Both the position numbers and the translations under genes were made by a program. Shown here piece by piece: positions 1 to 6,062 of a DNA stretch of 6,444 nucleotides. Source of the DNA: an uncultured Oscillospiraceae bacterium (GTDB lineage Bacteria; Bacillota; Clostridia; Oscillospirales; Oscillospiraceae). Every line of letters starts with the position of its first letter. Within the stretch, counting starts at the first letter, position 1. The notes under the pieces were generated by a model. The model saw only the letters and a list, made by a program, of their open reading frames with translations, had not been told where the DNA came from and made no database searches. Location of the stretch: positions 1-6,444 of the forward strand of contig CAAGIE010000152.1 of assembly GCA_900769835.1 (NCBI GenBank), given 5' to 3'.

Positions 1-77
1 GGGAGCATCGCATAACCGCCGCCGAAGGTAAATGCACCGATGGTGAAGAAGGTGATAAAGAGTGTCCAATAGATCAT
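1..77 (-). CDS. CHR-family (chromate transporter) protein, second subunit, 3' end cut by window edge
   Basis: Only the first 25 codons are inside the window. They encode a hydrophobic N-terminus beginning MIYWTLFITFFTIGAFTFGG and continuing GYAML. This is the conserved N-terminal CHR motif (GAFTFGGGYAM) and is nearly identical to residues 19-29 of the CHR protein encoded just upstream. The start is the ATG at 77-75, which overlaps the upstream TGA stop as ATGA. An AGGAGG Shine-Dalgarno site at 86-91 lies 8 bases before it. In split short-chain CHR systems, two tandem half-size proteins together form one inner-membrane anion transporter; the layout here fits that. The substrate (chromate, sulfate or another anion) cannot be read from the sequence. 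The family call is firm although only a fragment is seen. Confidence 0.88.
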   Translation of the reverse strand, partial: MIYWTLFITFFTIGAFTFGGGYAML

Positions 78-634
78 TTCTTCATCCTCCTCTCAGCAAG
101 CAGGGAGGTCACCAGGCCGAAAACGGCACAACCGGCGATCACAAATAAAACATGGATATTGGTGAAGCTGGTGATCACAAAAGCTGCGGCCATCGCCACA
201 TATGCCGCCCAGCCCTTGGGACTCTTCTTGAACATACCGATCAGGGCCTTGGCAAGCAACGCCAGAACACCTACACGGATGCCGCTAAAGGCATACTGTA
301 CCGCCTGAATATCGCCAAACTCCTTCAGCACCATAGCAATCAAGGTGATCACCACAAAACTAGGAAGCACCACGCCAAAGGTTGCCAAAGCAGAGCCAAG
401 GACACCGGCAGTACGGTAACCCACAAAGGTGGCGGAATTGATGGCGATAGGACCGGGGGTAGATTCCGCAATAGCCACGATCTCCAGAATGTCGTCATCG
501 GAGATCCAGCCGTTTTTCTCTACGGCCTCGTGCTGGATCAGGGGGATCATTGCGTATCCGCCACCGAAAGTAAATGCGCCAATTCTGAAAAATGTGGTGA
601 AGATTTTGAATAATTTCTTGGGAGATGTTTTCAT
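74..634 (-). CDS. CHR-family (chromate transporter) protein, first subunit, complete short-chain form
   Basis: The product is a 186-aa hydrophobic membrane protein, the usual size of a single-domain (short-chain) CHR protein and about half of a long-chain ChrA. Visible family motifs are GAFTFGGGYAMIP (19-31), STPGPIAINSATFVGY (58-73) with the typical TPGP turn, and FSGIRVGVLALL (116-127). Hydrophobic stretches at about 82-104, 115-134 and 142-178 are probable membrane spans, and the end is basic (ERRMKK). The start ATG at 634-632 overlaps the stop of the upstream ApbE-like gene (ATGA). Its Shine-Dalgarno site, GGAGG at 641-645, lies within that gene's last codons, so translation is probably coupled. 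The gene overlaps the next CHR gene in the same way. Family members export chromate by analogy to sulfate, but many clostridial members have untested roles, so chromate resistance should not be assumed. Confidence 0.92.
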   Translation of the reverse strand: MKTSPKKLFKIFTTFFRIGAFTFGGGYAMIPLIQHEAVEKNGWISDDDILEIVAIAESTPGPIAINSATFVGYRTAGVLGSALATFGVVLPSFVVITLIAMVLKEFGDIQAVQYAFSGIRVGVLALLAKALIGMFKKSPKGWAAYVAMAAAFVITSFTNIHVLFVIAGCAVFGLVTSLLAERRMKK

Positions 635-1896
635 TCCTCTCCTCCGGGTACCGTGTACTGGGGCTTACCGTATTCGTAGTTAAGCACTAAAGTGGTGGTT
701 TTGTCACTGGTGTAGACTATGTGGTTGTACACCGCAACGTACTCCACACCATTTGCGGGAAGTTTGCTCAGCGCCTGCCAATCCATGGAGTCTGCCACGT
801 AGACAGGCATAGACTGCACCAGGATCTGGGCGCAATTTAAGTCACGGGAGTACACCACCATATCGGTGCAGACGGACTTTTCGCCACCGTCTGCAGGATC
901 CAGGCGGGAGGTGGTCACGTGGCCGTCGTCCCAGACGTAATAATCGGGCTTGTCTTCGGTGGTGATGGGGTAGCTGCGGAGCCAGACCAACGCACCTACG
1001 CCGGTGTAGTTCATAGTGCCTGCGCGGTAGCCGATGTTCACGGCGCCGTCCATCACGCTGAAGTCATAGGAGCCGTCCTTATTCAGGTAGCGGATATAGC
1101 CATCATAACTGGCGAGGTAGCCGTTGCAGTAGCCCTTTTCAATAAGCGCATCTGCGATATAGTCGGCGACGAATGCGTTACGCATCCAGTCCAGACTGAT
1201 AAATGCGGTGGCGCCGATCTTCTTGGCATAATCCTGATACTCCTGAGAGATGTGCAGGCGAACCTTGTTATCCTTCAGCAGTTCCAGGCGGATATGCTCC
1301 GGATCGTTGAGGAATTTCGCCAGTGTCCGGTACATCTCAGCGGTCTCCTCATCGGTTGCGGGCTGGTATTCCGATGCATCCAGATCATTCTGGCAAGCGA
1401 TCAAAGTGCGATGGTTCTCATAAACAGGGCCTAAATAAAGCACCCGGTTTTCCTGCTGGGTGAGCATAGAAAATGCCTGATACAACTCCGGTGCCACCTT
1501 CACGGTCTCGCCGGGGTGCCGGTTAATATAATAGATGTTCTTTACATCTTTAATTTCGTCTTCACTGAAAATACGGTAGGCATCGCCCGCCGCCTGAACA
1601 TAAATCTCAGACACCGCATTTTGTTCTTTATTGGGCTTTTGATCTGTCTTGCCGATCTCATAGGTCAACGAAAAATCATAAATAAATGTATCGGTCAAGC
1701 CGCTGGGTGCTTCGATGGTCTGCCAGCCCTTAGGCACGGTCAGGAATTTCACCACCGCAAATACGATCAAAGTGATGCCCAGCGCCAGAAGCACTGCGAT
1801 CAGCAGGATCTTCTTTTTGGTTACCTTTACGGGAACCTCAATGGAACGCACCGGTTTTACCGGCGGGTTTCTTTTCAGTTTTCCGGTTTTTCTCAT
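631..1896 (-). CDS. Single-pass membrane protein with a degenerate ApbE-like outer domain
   Basis: The product is 421 aa. A basic N-terminus (1-29, many Lys/Arg) is followed by one membrane span at about 30-52, so the remaining 370 residues should lie outside the membrane. No lipobox is seen. I read the outer part as a divergent ApbE (FAD:protein FMN transferase) fold. APELYQAFSML (136-146) sits like the ApbE helix before its TdGaFD motif. NAFVADYIADALIEKGY (240-256), followed by SYDGYIRYL (263-271), resembles KGyaaDraaelLkekG followed by GGdi. VTTS (327-330) and LDPADGG (332-338) resemble the ATSG and DPrTG motifs. The catalytic hallmarks are poor: the KGY lysine region reads RNAF, the GG reads DG, and the C-terminal metal-binding ADALAT-like segment reads NCAQILVQ (354-361). 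It may therefore be a non-catalytic flavin binder or a scaffold. The family call rests on reading by eye and is tentative. The ATG at 1896 was chosen because AAGGAGGG lies 5 bases before it; a further upstream ATG at 1959 falls inside a hairpin. The gene is coupled by ATGA to the CHR gene that follows. Confidence 0.75.
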   Translation of the reverse strand: MRKTGKLKRNPPVKPVRSIEVPVKVTKKKILLIAVLLALGITLIVFAVVKFLTVPKGWQTIEAPSGLTDTFIYDFSLTYEIGKTDQKPNKEQNAVSEIYVQAAGDAYRIFSEDEIKDVKNIYYINRHPGETVKVAPELYQAFSMLTQQENRVLYLGPVYENHRTLIACQNDLDASEYQPATDEETAEMYRTLAKFLNDPEHIRLELLKDNKVRLHISQEYQDYAKKIGATAFISLDWMRNAFVADYIADALIEKGYCNGYLASYDGYIRYLNKDGSYDFSVMDGAVNIGYRAGTMNYTGVGALVWLRSYPITTEDKPDYYVWDDGHVTTSRLDPADGGEKSVCTDMVVYSRDLNCAQILVQSMPVYVADSMDWQALSKLPANGVEYVAVYNHIVYTSDKTTTLVLNYEYGKPQYTVPGGEE

Positions 1897-1900
1897 AAAA

Positions 1901-1908
1901 CCCTCCTT
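1901..1908 (-). promoter_or_regulatory. Ribosome binding site deciding the start of the ApbE-like gene
   Basis: On the minus strand this reads AAGGAGGG, with 5 bases between AGGAGG and the ATG at 1896. It fixes the start at 1896 rather than the in-frame ATG at 1959, which would add 21 residues encoded by the hairpin and would place this Shine-Dalgarno site inside the reading frame. Confidence 0.85.
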
Positions 1909-1924
1909 GGGGCAAATCAGGCAG

Positions 1925-1960
1925 AATGCCACGGCAAGGCGGCAGCCTTGCCGTGGCATT
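1925..1960 (-). terminator. Strong stem-loop after oppF, probable terminator or attenuator
   Basis: A perfect 16-bp inverted repeat (aatgccacggcaaggc and its complement) encloses a 4-base loop and begins 36 bases after the oppF stop codon in the direction of transcription. On the minus strand the stem is preceded by an A run (CAAAAUGCC). It is followed only by UUCUGCCUGAUUU, a weak U tract, so termination may be partial. Read from the plus strand the trailing tract is UUUU, but no plus-strand gene leads into it. The location fits the end of the opp operon, with partial readthrough possible into the ApbE-like/CHR cluster. It could also be an mRNA-stabilising hairpin. Confidence 0.68.
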
Positions 1961-1985
1961 TTGCTAACGTATCAGAAGTTTGCGT

Positions 1986-3287
1986 TTATCTTGCTGCCAG
2001 GAAAAGCAAAATGCCGAAGAACGCAACGATCGCAAAGAAGGTCGCCAGACCGGCAATTGCGCCATTTCTGCAGGCTTTGTAATTGCGGTAGTAGCGGTGC
2101 TTCTTGAAGATGAATGCAGCGATCAGGCCGGGAATTGCCAGGAAGAAGGACAGGAACTTATACCAGAAGCTGCCGGTATCGTGCAGCGGGGTGGTGATTT
2201 CCACATTCTCTTCTGCGTAGGTCTGCTCTTCCTCTTCCACCTCGGGGTGCTGAGGATCGCGGATGGTGACGGACTTCAGGGGTTCGCCCTTCTCGCGGAT
2301 CGCCTTGTACTCCTCGATCTCCTTAGCATTGCCGAAGATATAGTGATTATGACCGATGCAAGTCAGCTCGGGCTTATCCTCACTGTAATCGTGGACGCTG
2401 GGATCGTAGGTGAACAACACCTTGTTCTTCTCCAACTGAGGATCGGGAATGGGAATAGCGGAGATCAGGCTACGGGTGTAGGGATGCAGAGGATAGTCAA
2501 ACAGTTCTTCTGCATCAGCGATCTCAACGATATCGCCCTTGTAGATAACCGCAATTCGGTCGGAGATGAAACGCACGATGGAAAGATCGTGGGCAACGAA
2601 CAGATAAGTGGTGCCGCGCTCCTGCTGGAACTTCTTCAGCAGGTTCAGCACCTGCGCACGGATGGAAACGTCCAGAGCGGAGATGGGCTCGTCGGCAACC
2701 ACCAGCTCGGGCTCCATAACCATTGCACGGGCCAGACCGATTCTCTGGCGCTGACCGCCGGAGAACTCGTGGGGATAACGGGTCAGGTGCTCAGGCAGCA
2801 GGCCGACCTCGTTGATCATATTCTCAACCTTGGCAATACGATCTGCTTCGTTCTCATAGAGATGGAAGTTGTACAGACCTTCGGAAATGATGTATTCCAC
2901 GGTTGCACGCTCGTTCAGGCTGGCGGCAGGATCCTGGAAGACCATCTGAATGTTACGGATGACTTCGCGGTCCAGGCTGCGGGGGATCTTACCGGAGATC
3001 TTAACACCCTTATAGAGGATCTCACCTGCAGCGCAGGGGTTGACACGGATCACGGCACGACCGATGGTGGTCTTACCGGAACCGGACTCACCTACCAGGG
3101 AGAAGGTTTCGCCCTTGTAGATGTCAAAAGTCGCATTCTTAACTGCACGAACTGCCTTGTCGCCCTTGCCGAAGGTGATATCCACATTCCGCAGGGACAG
3201 CAGGATCTCTCTCTGGTTGTTTTCATCCAGAGGGCCATGCTCAGGCAGGCGAGACTGCTTACGGGATTTTTCTTCTTTGTTGCTCAC
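1986..3287 (-). CDS. oppF: Oligopeptide ABC transporter ATP-binding protein OppF (AmiF-like) with a C-terminal membrane extension
   Basis: This is the second cytoplasmic ATPase of the oligopeptide importer; it pairs with OppD to power uptake. All core motifs are present: Walker A GESGSGKTT (66-74), Q-loop VFQDP (116-120), signature SGGQRQR (176-182), Walker B LVVADEP (195-201), D-loop SALD (203-206) and H-loop VAHD (231-234). The oligopeptide-specific tail begins at LHPYTRSLISAIPIPDP (267-283). It continues with YDPSVHDYSEDKPEL (294-308), typical of streptococcal AmiF and its relatives, without the CxF..RC cysteine cluster of enteric homologues. The protein is 433 aa, about 100 longer than usual. 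The extra part has a charged linker with an EVEEEEQ run (349-355) and two hydrophobic segments (about 376-395 and 408-431), ending LAAR. The start is GTG at 3287, set by TAAGGAGGTG 8 bases upstream. The gap after oppD is 13 bases. Function is confident; the role of the extension is unknown. Confidence 0.93.
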   Translation of the reverse strand: MSNKEEKSRKQSRLPEHGPLDENNQREILLSLRNVDITFGKGDKAVRAVKNATFDIYKGETFSLVGESGSGKTTIGRAVIRVNPCAAGEILYKGVKISGKIPRSLDREVIRNIQMVFQDPAASLNERATVEYIISEGLYNFHLYENEADRIAKVENMINEVGLLPEHLTRYPHEFSGGQRQRIGLARAMVMEPELVVADEPISALDVSIRAQVLNLLKKFQQERGTTYLFVAHDLSIVRFISDRIAVIYKGDIVEIADAEELFDYPLHPYTRSLISAIPIPDPQLEKNKVLFTYDPSVHDYSEDKPELTCIGHNHYIFGNAKEIEEYKAIREKGEPLKSVTIRDPQHPEVEEEEQTYAEENVEITTPLHDTGSFWYKFLSFFLAIPGLIAAFIFKKHRYYRNYKACRNGAIAGLATFFAIVAFFGILLFLAAR

Positions 3288-3293
3288 AGTCTA

Positions 3294-3303
3294 CACCTCC
3301 TTA
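3294..3303 (-). promoter_or_regulatory. Ribosome binding site of oppF, fused to the oppD stop codon
   Basis: The minus strand reads TAAGGAGGTG. The first three bases are the oppD stop codon, and the whole string is a near-perfect match to the 16S anti-Shine-Dalgarno sequence. GGAGG ends 8 bases before a GTG, which supports the non-ATG start of oppF at 3287 and suggests reinitiation by ribosomes finishing oppD. Confidence 0.85.
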
Positions 3304-5049
3304 GATATTAAATGCACGCTTGAGCTTTTCGTGAATGTCCTGAATGATCTCAGGCTTTTCAACCTTAGGCGCTCTGGGATCCAGCATCCAGGTCTTTGCA
3401 AAGTGGGTGTCGGTAACCTGGAACATGGGAGAATCCATCAGAGTGTCGACCTTCAGGCAGTGGGGATTTCTGGGTGCGAAGGGGTCGCCCACGATCTTGT
3501 TATACAGAGAGGGGGGTGTGCCGGTGATGGAGTAGAGCTTGGTGTTTCTCTGTGCCAGCTGGGGCAGGCTGGAAAGCAGCGCCCAGGTGTAGGGATGTCT
3601 GGGGTCGTAGAACACGTCCTCCACAGTACCCAACTCTACGATCTGACCTGCGTACAGAACTGCAACACGGTCAGCAATATTGGCAACCACACCCAGGTCG
3701 TGGGTGATGAACACGATGGTAAAGCCGAATTCCTTCTGCAGGCTCTTCAGCAGACGCAGGATCTGTGCCTGGATGGTAACGTCCAGAGCAGTGGTGGGCT
3801 CGTCACAGATCAGGATCTTGGGCTGGCAGGACAGAGCGATCGCAATAACAATTCTCTGGCGCATACCGCCGGAATACTGGAAGGGATAATCGTCGAAACG
3901 ATTTTCTGCATTGGGAATACCAACCTTCTTCATCAGAATCAGCGCACGCTCACGGGCTTCCAGTTCGGAGCACTTCTGGTGCTTGATGATAACGGAAGTG
4001 ATCTGCTTGCCGATGGTGATGATGGGGTTCAGGCTGGTCATAGGATCCTGGAAAACAGTAGCGATCTTGCCGCCGCGGATCTGCATCCAGTCCTTTGCGT
4101 ACTTGATCTTTGCCAGGTTGAGGACGCAGACGCCGTACAGCATGTCTTCCTCTTCCTTTACAAACTTTACGCGGAAAGCGACGTTGTCAAACACGCCGTT
4201 GAGCAGAACCTCGTTGCTGAGATCCACGCCCAGTTTCATAGCCTCGCGGAATGCCTTGAGGAGCTTATTGAACATACGACGGCGACGAACGGCGTCAAAT
4301 CTGCCGACGCTGAGGTAAATCTCTCTTGCCAGGATAGCATTGCGATCCATTGTTGCCTGGGAGATCTCGCCTGCAATCAGTTCGCTCCACTGTGCCTTCA
4401 GTTCTGCACGATGGCCCTCGTAGTAGTTCTTATACTCAACATCTGCTTCGGCTTCGCTCTTGTGCATTGCGATGATCTTTTCCTTTTCCTGCTCCATCGC
4501 TGCGATCTGAACGTCCAGTTCCTTGATCTTAGCCTTGAGTTCGCGGATCTGCGCCTTTTCCTTGGAGGTATCCAGGGTCTGCTTCAGGTTGAATGTCTCA
4601 GCCTTCTGGAATTTCAGGTCCTCGATCGCACCGTCAATTCTTTCCATCTCTTCAGGGCTGATGGTATACTTTGCCTTCTTTTCGCTGTCCAGCTTCAGGA
4701 TCTGCTGGTAGACCTGGGAACCCAGTTCCAGCTTGGAGGACTCGTTCAGGCTCTCATAAGCCTTGAAGATCATCTTGCGCTCCTTGTAGCCCAGCTTAAC
4801 ATTGGTTTCAGCCAGTTCTTCGTCGTTGAAGATGATGTCGCCCTGATCGATAAAGCCGTTGGAATCCAGCATACCGGCAAAGGTCTTGGTGAAGACGGAC
4901 TTACCGGAACCGGACTCGCCCACGATAGCGATAGACTCGTTTTCGTAGATATCCAGAGAGATACCACGGATGGCGGTCAGAATTCTGCCGCGGACCTGGA
5001 ACTTAACCACCAGGTCGTGAATGGATAATAATACTTTCTTATCTGCCAT
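3301..5049 (-). CDS. oppD: Oligopeptide ABC transporter ATP-binding protein OppD (AmiE-like) with a large coiled-coil insertion
   Basis: This is the first cytoplasmic ATPase of the oligopeptide importer. Motifs in order are Walker A GESGSGKS (44-51), Q-loop FQDPMTSLNP (333-342), signature SGGMRQR (393-399), Walker B ILICDEP (412-418), D-loop ALDV (421-424), H-loop ITHD (448-451) and the oligopeptide tail from RHPYTWALLSSLPQL (484-498). The C-terminal GDPFAPRNPH (521-530) and AKTWMLDPRAPKVEKP (551-566) match the AmiE style and leave one cysteine (C531) where many OppD/DppD proteins have a cluster. The length is 582 aa against the usual 330-360. The excess lies between Walker A and the Q-loop: Walker A Lys50 to Q-loop Gln334 is 284 residues, against 46 in the neighbouring OppF. 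The reading frame is intact and flanked by conserved sequence, so this looks like a real insertion, not an error. ATG at 5049 has GAGGTGG 7 bases upstream, and the gap after oppC is 11 bases. Confidence 0.94.
   Translation of the reverse strand: MADKKVLLSIHDLVVKFQVRGRILTAIRGISLDIYENESIAIVGESGSGKSVFTKTFAGMLDSNGFIDQGDIIFNDEELAETNVKLGYKERKMIFKAYESLNESSKLELGSQVYQQILKLDSEKKAKYTISPEEMERIDGAIEDLKFQKAETFNLKQTLDTSKEKAQIRELKAKIKELDVQIAAMEQEKEKIIAMHKSEAEADVEYKNYYEGHRAELKAQWSELIAGEISQATMDRNAILAREIYLSVGRFDAVRRRRMFNKLLKAFREAMKLGVDLSNEVLLNGVFDNVAFRVKFVKEEEDMLYGVCVLNLAKIKYAKDWMQIRGGKIATVFQDPMTSLNPIITIGKQITSVIIKHQKCSELEARERALILMKKVGIPNAENRFDDYPFQYSGGMRQRIVIAIALSCQPKILICDEPTTALDVTIQAQILRLLKSLQKEFGFTIVFITHDLGVVANIADRVAVLYAGQIVELGTVEDVFYDPRHPYTWALLSSLPQLAQRNTKLYSITGTPPSLYNKIVGDPFAPRNPHCLKVDTLMDSPMFQVTDTHFAKTWMLDPRAPKVEKPEIIQDIHEKLKRAFNI
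4105..4806 (-). other. In-frame insertion domain within OppD, partly coiled coil
   Basis: These bases encode about residues 82-315 of OppD, which have no counterpart in a standard oligopeptide ATPase. The first half is charged and helical. A heptad-like stretch at about 134-200 includes LKAKIKELDVQIAAMEQEKE (171-190), rich in Lys, Glu, Ile and Leu. A basic helix follows, with FDAVRRRRMFNKLLKAFREA at 251-270, then a mixed segment (271-315) that may form a small beta unit before the conserved DWMQIRGGKIATVFQDP (320-336). No nuclease, kinase, zinc-binding or intein motif is apparent. By position it would project from the ATPase core near the Q-loop, the side that contacts the membrane subunits. 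Its boundaries are approximate. Confidence 0.82.
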
Positions 5050-5053
5050 AGTG

Positions 5054-5060
5054 CCACCTC
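5054..5060 (-). promoter_or_regulatory. Ribosome binding site of oppD
   Basis: The minus strand reads GAGGTGG directly after the oppC TAA stop, with 7 bases between GAGG and the oppD ATG. It fills most of the 11-base gap and indicates a single polycistronic message. Confidence 0.8.
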
Positions 5061-6050
5061 TTACATATGGGTTCTGGGGTCAGATGCATCGCCCAAATTC
5101 TGGCCGACCACATACAGAACCACAGTAATGATGGATGCCACAGCAACGGGTGCCCAGAACTCGATCTGCCAAGCCTTAACGCTCATGGAGGACTGTGCTG
5201 CCTGGATCAACTTACCCAGGGACTGATCCTTCAGGCCAATGCCGATGAAGTTCAGGAACACTTCGTAGGAAATATAGGAAGGAATTTCTGCCGCTGCCAG
5301 AGTCACGATAACGGAGGTCATGAAGGGCAGAATGTTCTTCATGGCAATACGCCAAATGGGAGTGCCCAAGCAGCGGGATGCCAGGTTGTACTCACGGTCA
5401 CGGATAATGATGACCTGGGTACGGATAAAGTATGCGATGCCGATCCAGCCGGTGACGGTCAGTGCAAAGACCATGGACCAGAAGCTGGCGGACATAATCA
5501 ACACGATCACGGAGATCAACAGCACATAGGGGACGTTGGCAACGATATTGTATACCTCCGTCATGATCATATCAAACCTCTTACTGAAGCCCCACACTGC
5601 GCCAATGACCACGCCCACTGTCAGGTTGATCAGCGCGCAAACCAGTGCCAGAGAAACGGAGATGCTGGAACCATACCAAATTGCGTCGAAGGTAGACTCG
5701 CCGGACTTACCGGAACCCAGAACCCAGTGAATGTTCTTACCGTAGTAATTCATTGCCTGCTGGGGATTGAGGTGCTTACCTTCGGAGTTACGAATGTTGA
5801 TATAGGGGTCTACATCTGCATCATAACCGATCACTGCGGGATAGACATAAGTGAAAATGATCAGAATTGCCAGGATCGACAGTGCGATAATGTTGATCTT
5901 CTTGCGGAAGAACACACGGAACACGGAATGCCAGTAGGAATAACGGGGTGCGGTGATCTTTTCAGACTCCAGACCTGCATTATCCACGGGGGCGAACAAT
6001 TCCTCATCGGACATATTCAGTTGAGAGAGATTCATCATCTTTTCATTCAT
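5061..6050 (-). CDS. oppC: Oligopeptide ABC transporter permease OppC (AmiD-like)
   Basis: One of the two membrane subunits forming the peptide channel. With the ATG at 6050 it is 329 aa, a typical OppC length. A soluble N-terminus (1-48) precedes a first membrane span at about 52-74. A large outer loop (about 75-125) contains LGSGKSGESTFDAIWYG, the usual OppC LGTD..G.d.f.ri.yG pattern. Further spans follow at about 128-152, 170-190, 193-210, 245-266 and 298-316. The cytoplasmic coupling (EAA) loop is visible at about 220-242, with EYNLASRCLGTPIWRIAMKN, and docks on OppD or OppF. The C-terminus NLGDASDPRTHM is a recognisable OppC/AmiD ending. An in-frame GTG at 6059 overlaps the oppB stop, but the ATG at 6050 is preferred because GAGGTGAT lies 8 bases (from GAGG) before it. 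Confidence 0.94.
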   Translation of the reverse strand: MNEKMMNLSQLNMSDEELFAPVDNAGLESEKITAPRYSYWHSVFRVFFRKKINIIALSILAILIIFTYVYPAVIGYDADVDPYINIRNSEGKHLNPQQAMNYYGKNIHWVLGSGKSGESTFDAIWYGSSISVSLALVCALINLTVGVVIGAVWGFSKRFDMIMTEVYNIVANVPYVLLISVIVLIMSASFWSMVFALTVTGWIGIAYFIRTQVIIIRDREYNLASRCLGTPIWRIAMKNILPFMTSVIVTLAAAEIPSYISYEVFLNFIGIGLKDQSLGKLIQAAQSSMSVKAWQIEFWAPVAVASIITVVLYVVGQNLGDASDPRTHM

Positions 6051-6054
6051 ATCT

Positions 6055-6062
6055 ATCACCTC
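6055..6062 (-). promoter_or_regulatory. Ribosome binding site deciding the oppC start
   Basis: The minus strand reads GAGGTGAT, an exact match to the core anti-Shine-Dalgarno complement, with 8 bases between GAGG and the ATG at 6050. The alternative GTG at 6059-6057 is itself part of this site, so it is unlikely to be the initiator. The oppB stop (6058-6056) also lies inside the site. Confidence 0.8.

Larger units (their letters stand above)
1897..1985 (-). other. Intergenic gap between oppF and the ApbE-like gene
   Basis: These 89 bases contain a strong hairpin and the next gene's Shine-Dalgarno site. I see no convincing -35/-10 pair on the minus strand. The downstream cluster is therefore expressed either by readthrough past the hairpin or from a promoter not recognisable by eye. 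Confidence 0.6.

Noticed and set aside
1894..1959. Longer form of the ApbE-like protein starting at ATG 1959
   Set aside because: The extra 21 residues would be encoded by one arm, the loop and the other arm of the hairpin, and no Shine-Dalgarno site is seen before it. The ATG at 1896 has AAGGAGGG at good spacing.
1897..1985. Possible promoter for the ApbE-like/CHR cluster
   Set aside because: TTGCCG occurs in the hairpin arm, but no TATAAT-like box lies at a suitable distance, so a promoter cannot be supported.
4105..4806. Intein or mobile insertion inside oppD
   Set aside because: The left side has no splice-type Cys/Ser start, the right junction (DWMQIRGG) lacks a His-Asn followed by Cys/Ser/Thr, there is no homing endonuclease motif, and no flanking repeats are visible. 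The composition resembles the rest of the gene.
3073..4920. Short direct repeat cttaccggaaccggactc near 3073 and 4901
   Set aside because: Both copies encode the Walker A segment (SGSGK) of the paralogous OppF and OppD, so the similarity is explained by shared ancestry and codon choice.
3121..5028. Very long open frame on the plus strand (635 codons) opposite oppD and oppF
   Set aside because: It runs antisense to clearly conserved ABC ATPase sequence, its translation is compositionally odd, and it shows no domain. The same explains the plus-strand frames at 1980-3311, 5067-6149 and 919-1434. They reflect codon bias in the true genes, which rarely use codons that read as stops on the other strand.
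6048..6059. oppC start at GTG 6059 overlapping the oppB stop as GTGA
   Set aside because: The GTG is part of the GAGGTGAT site that serves the ATG at 6050, and only a weak AGAGAG lies immediately before it.
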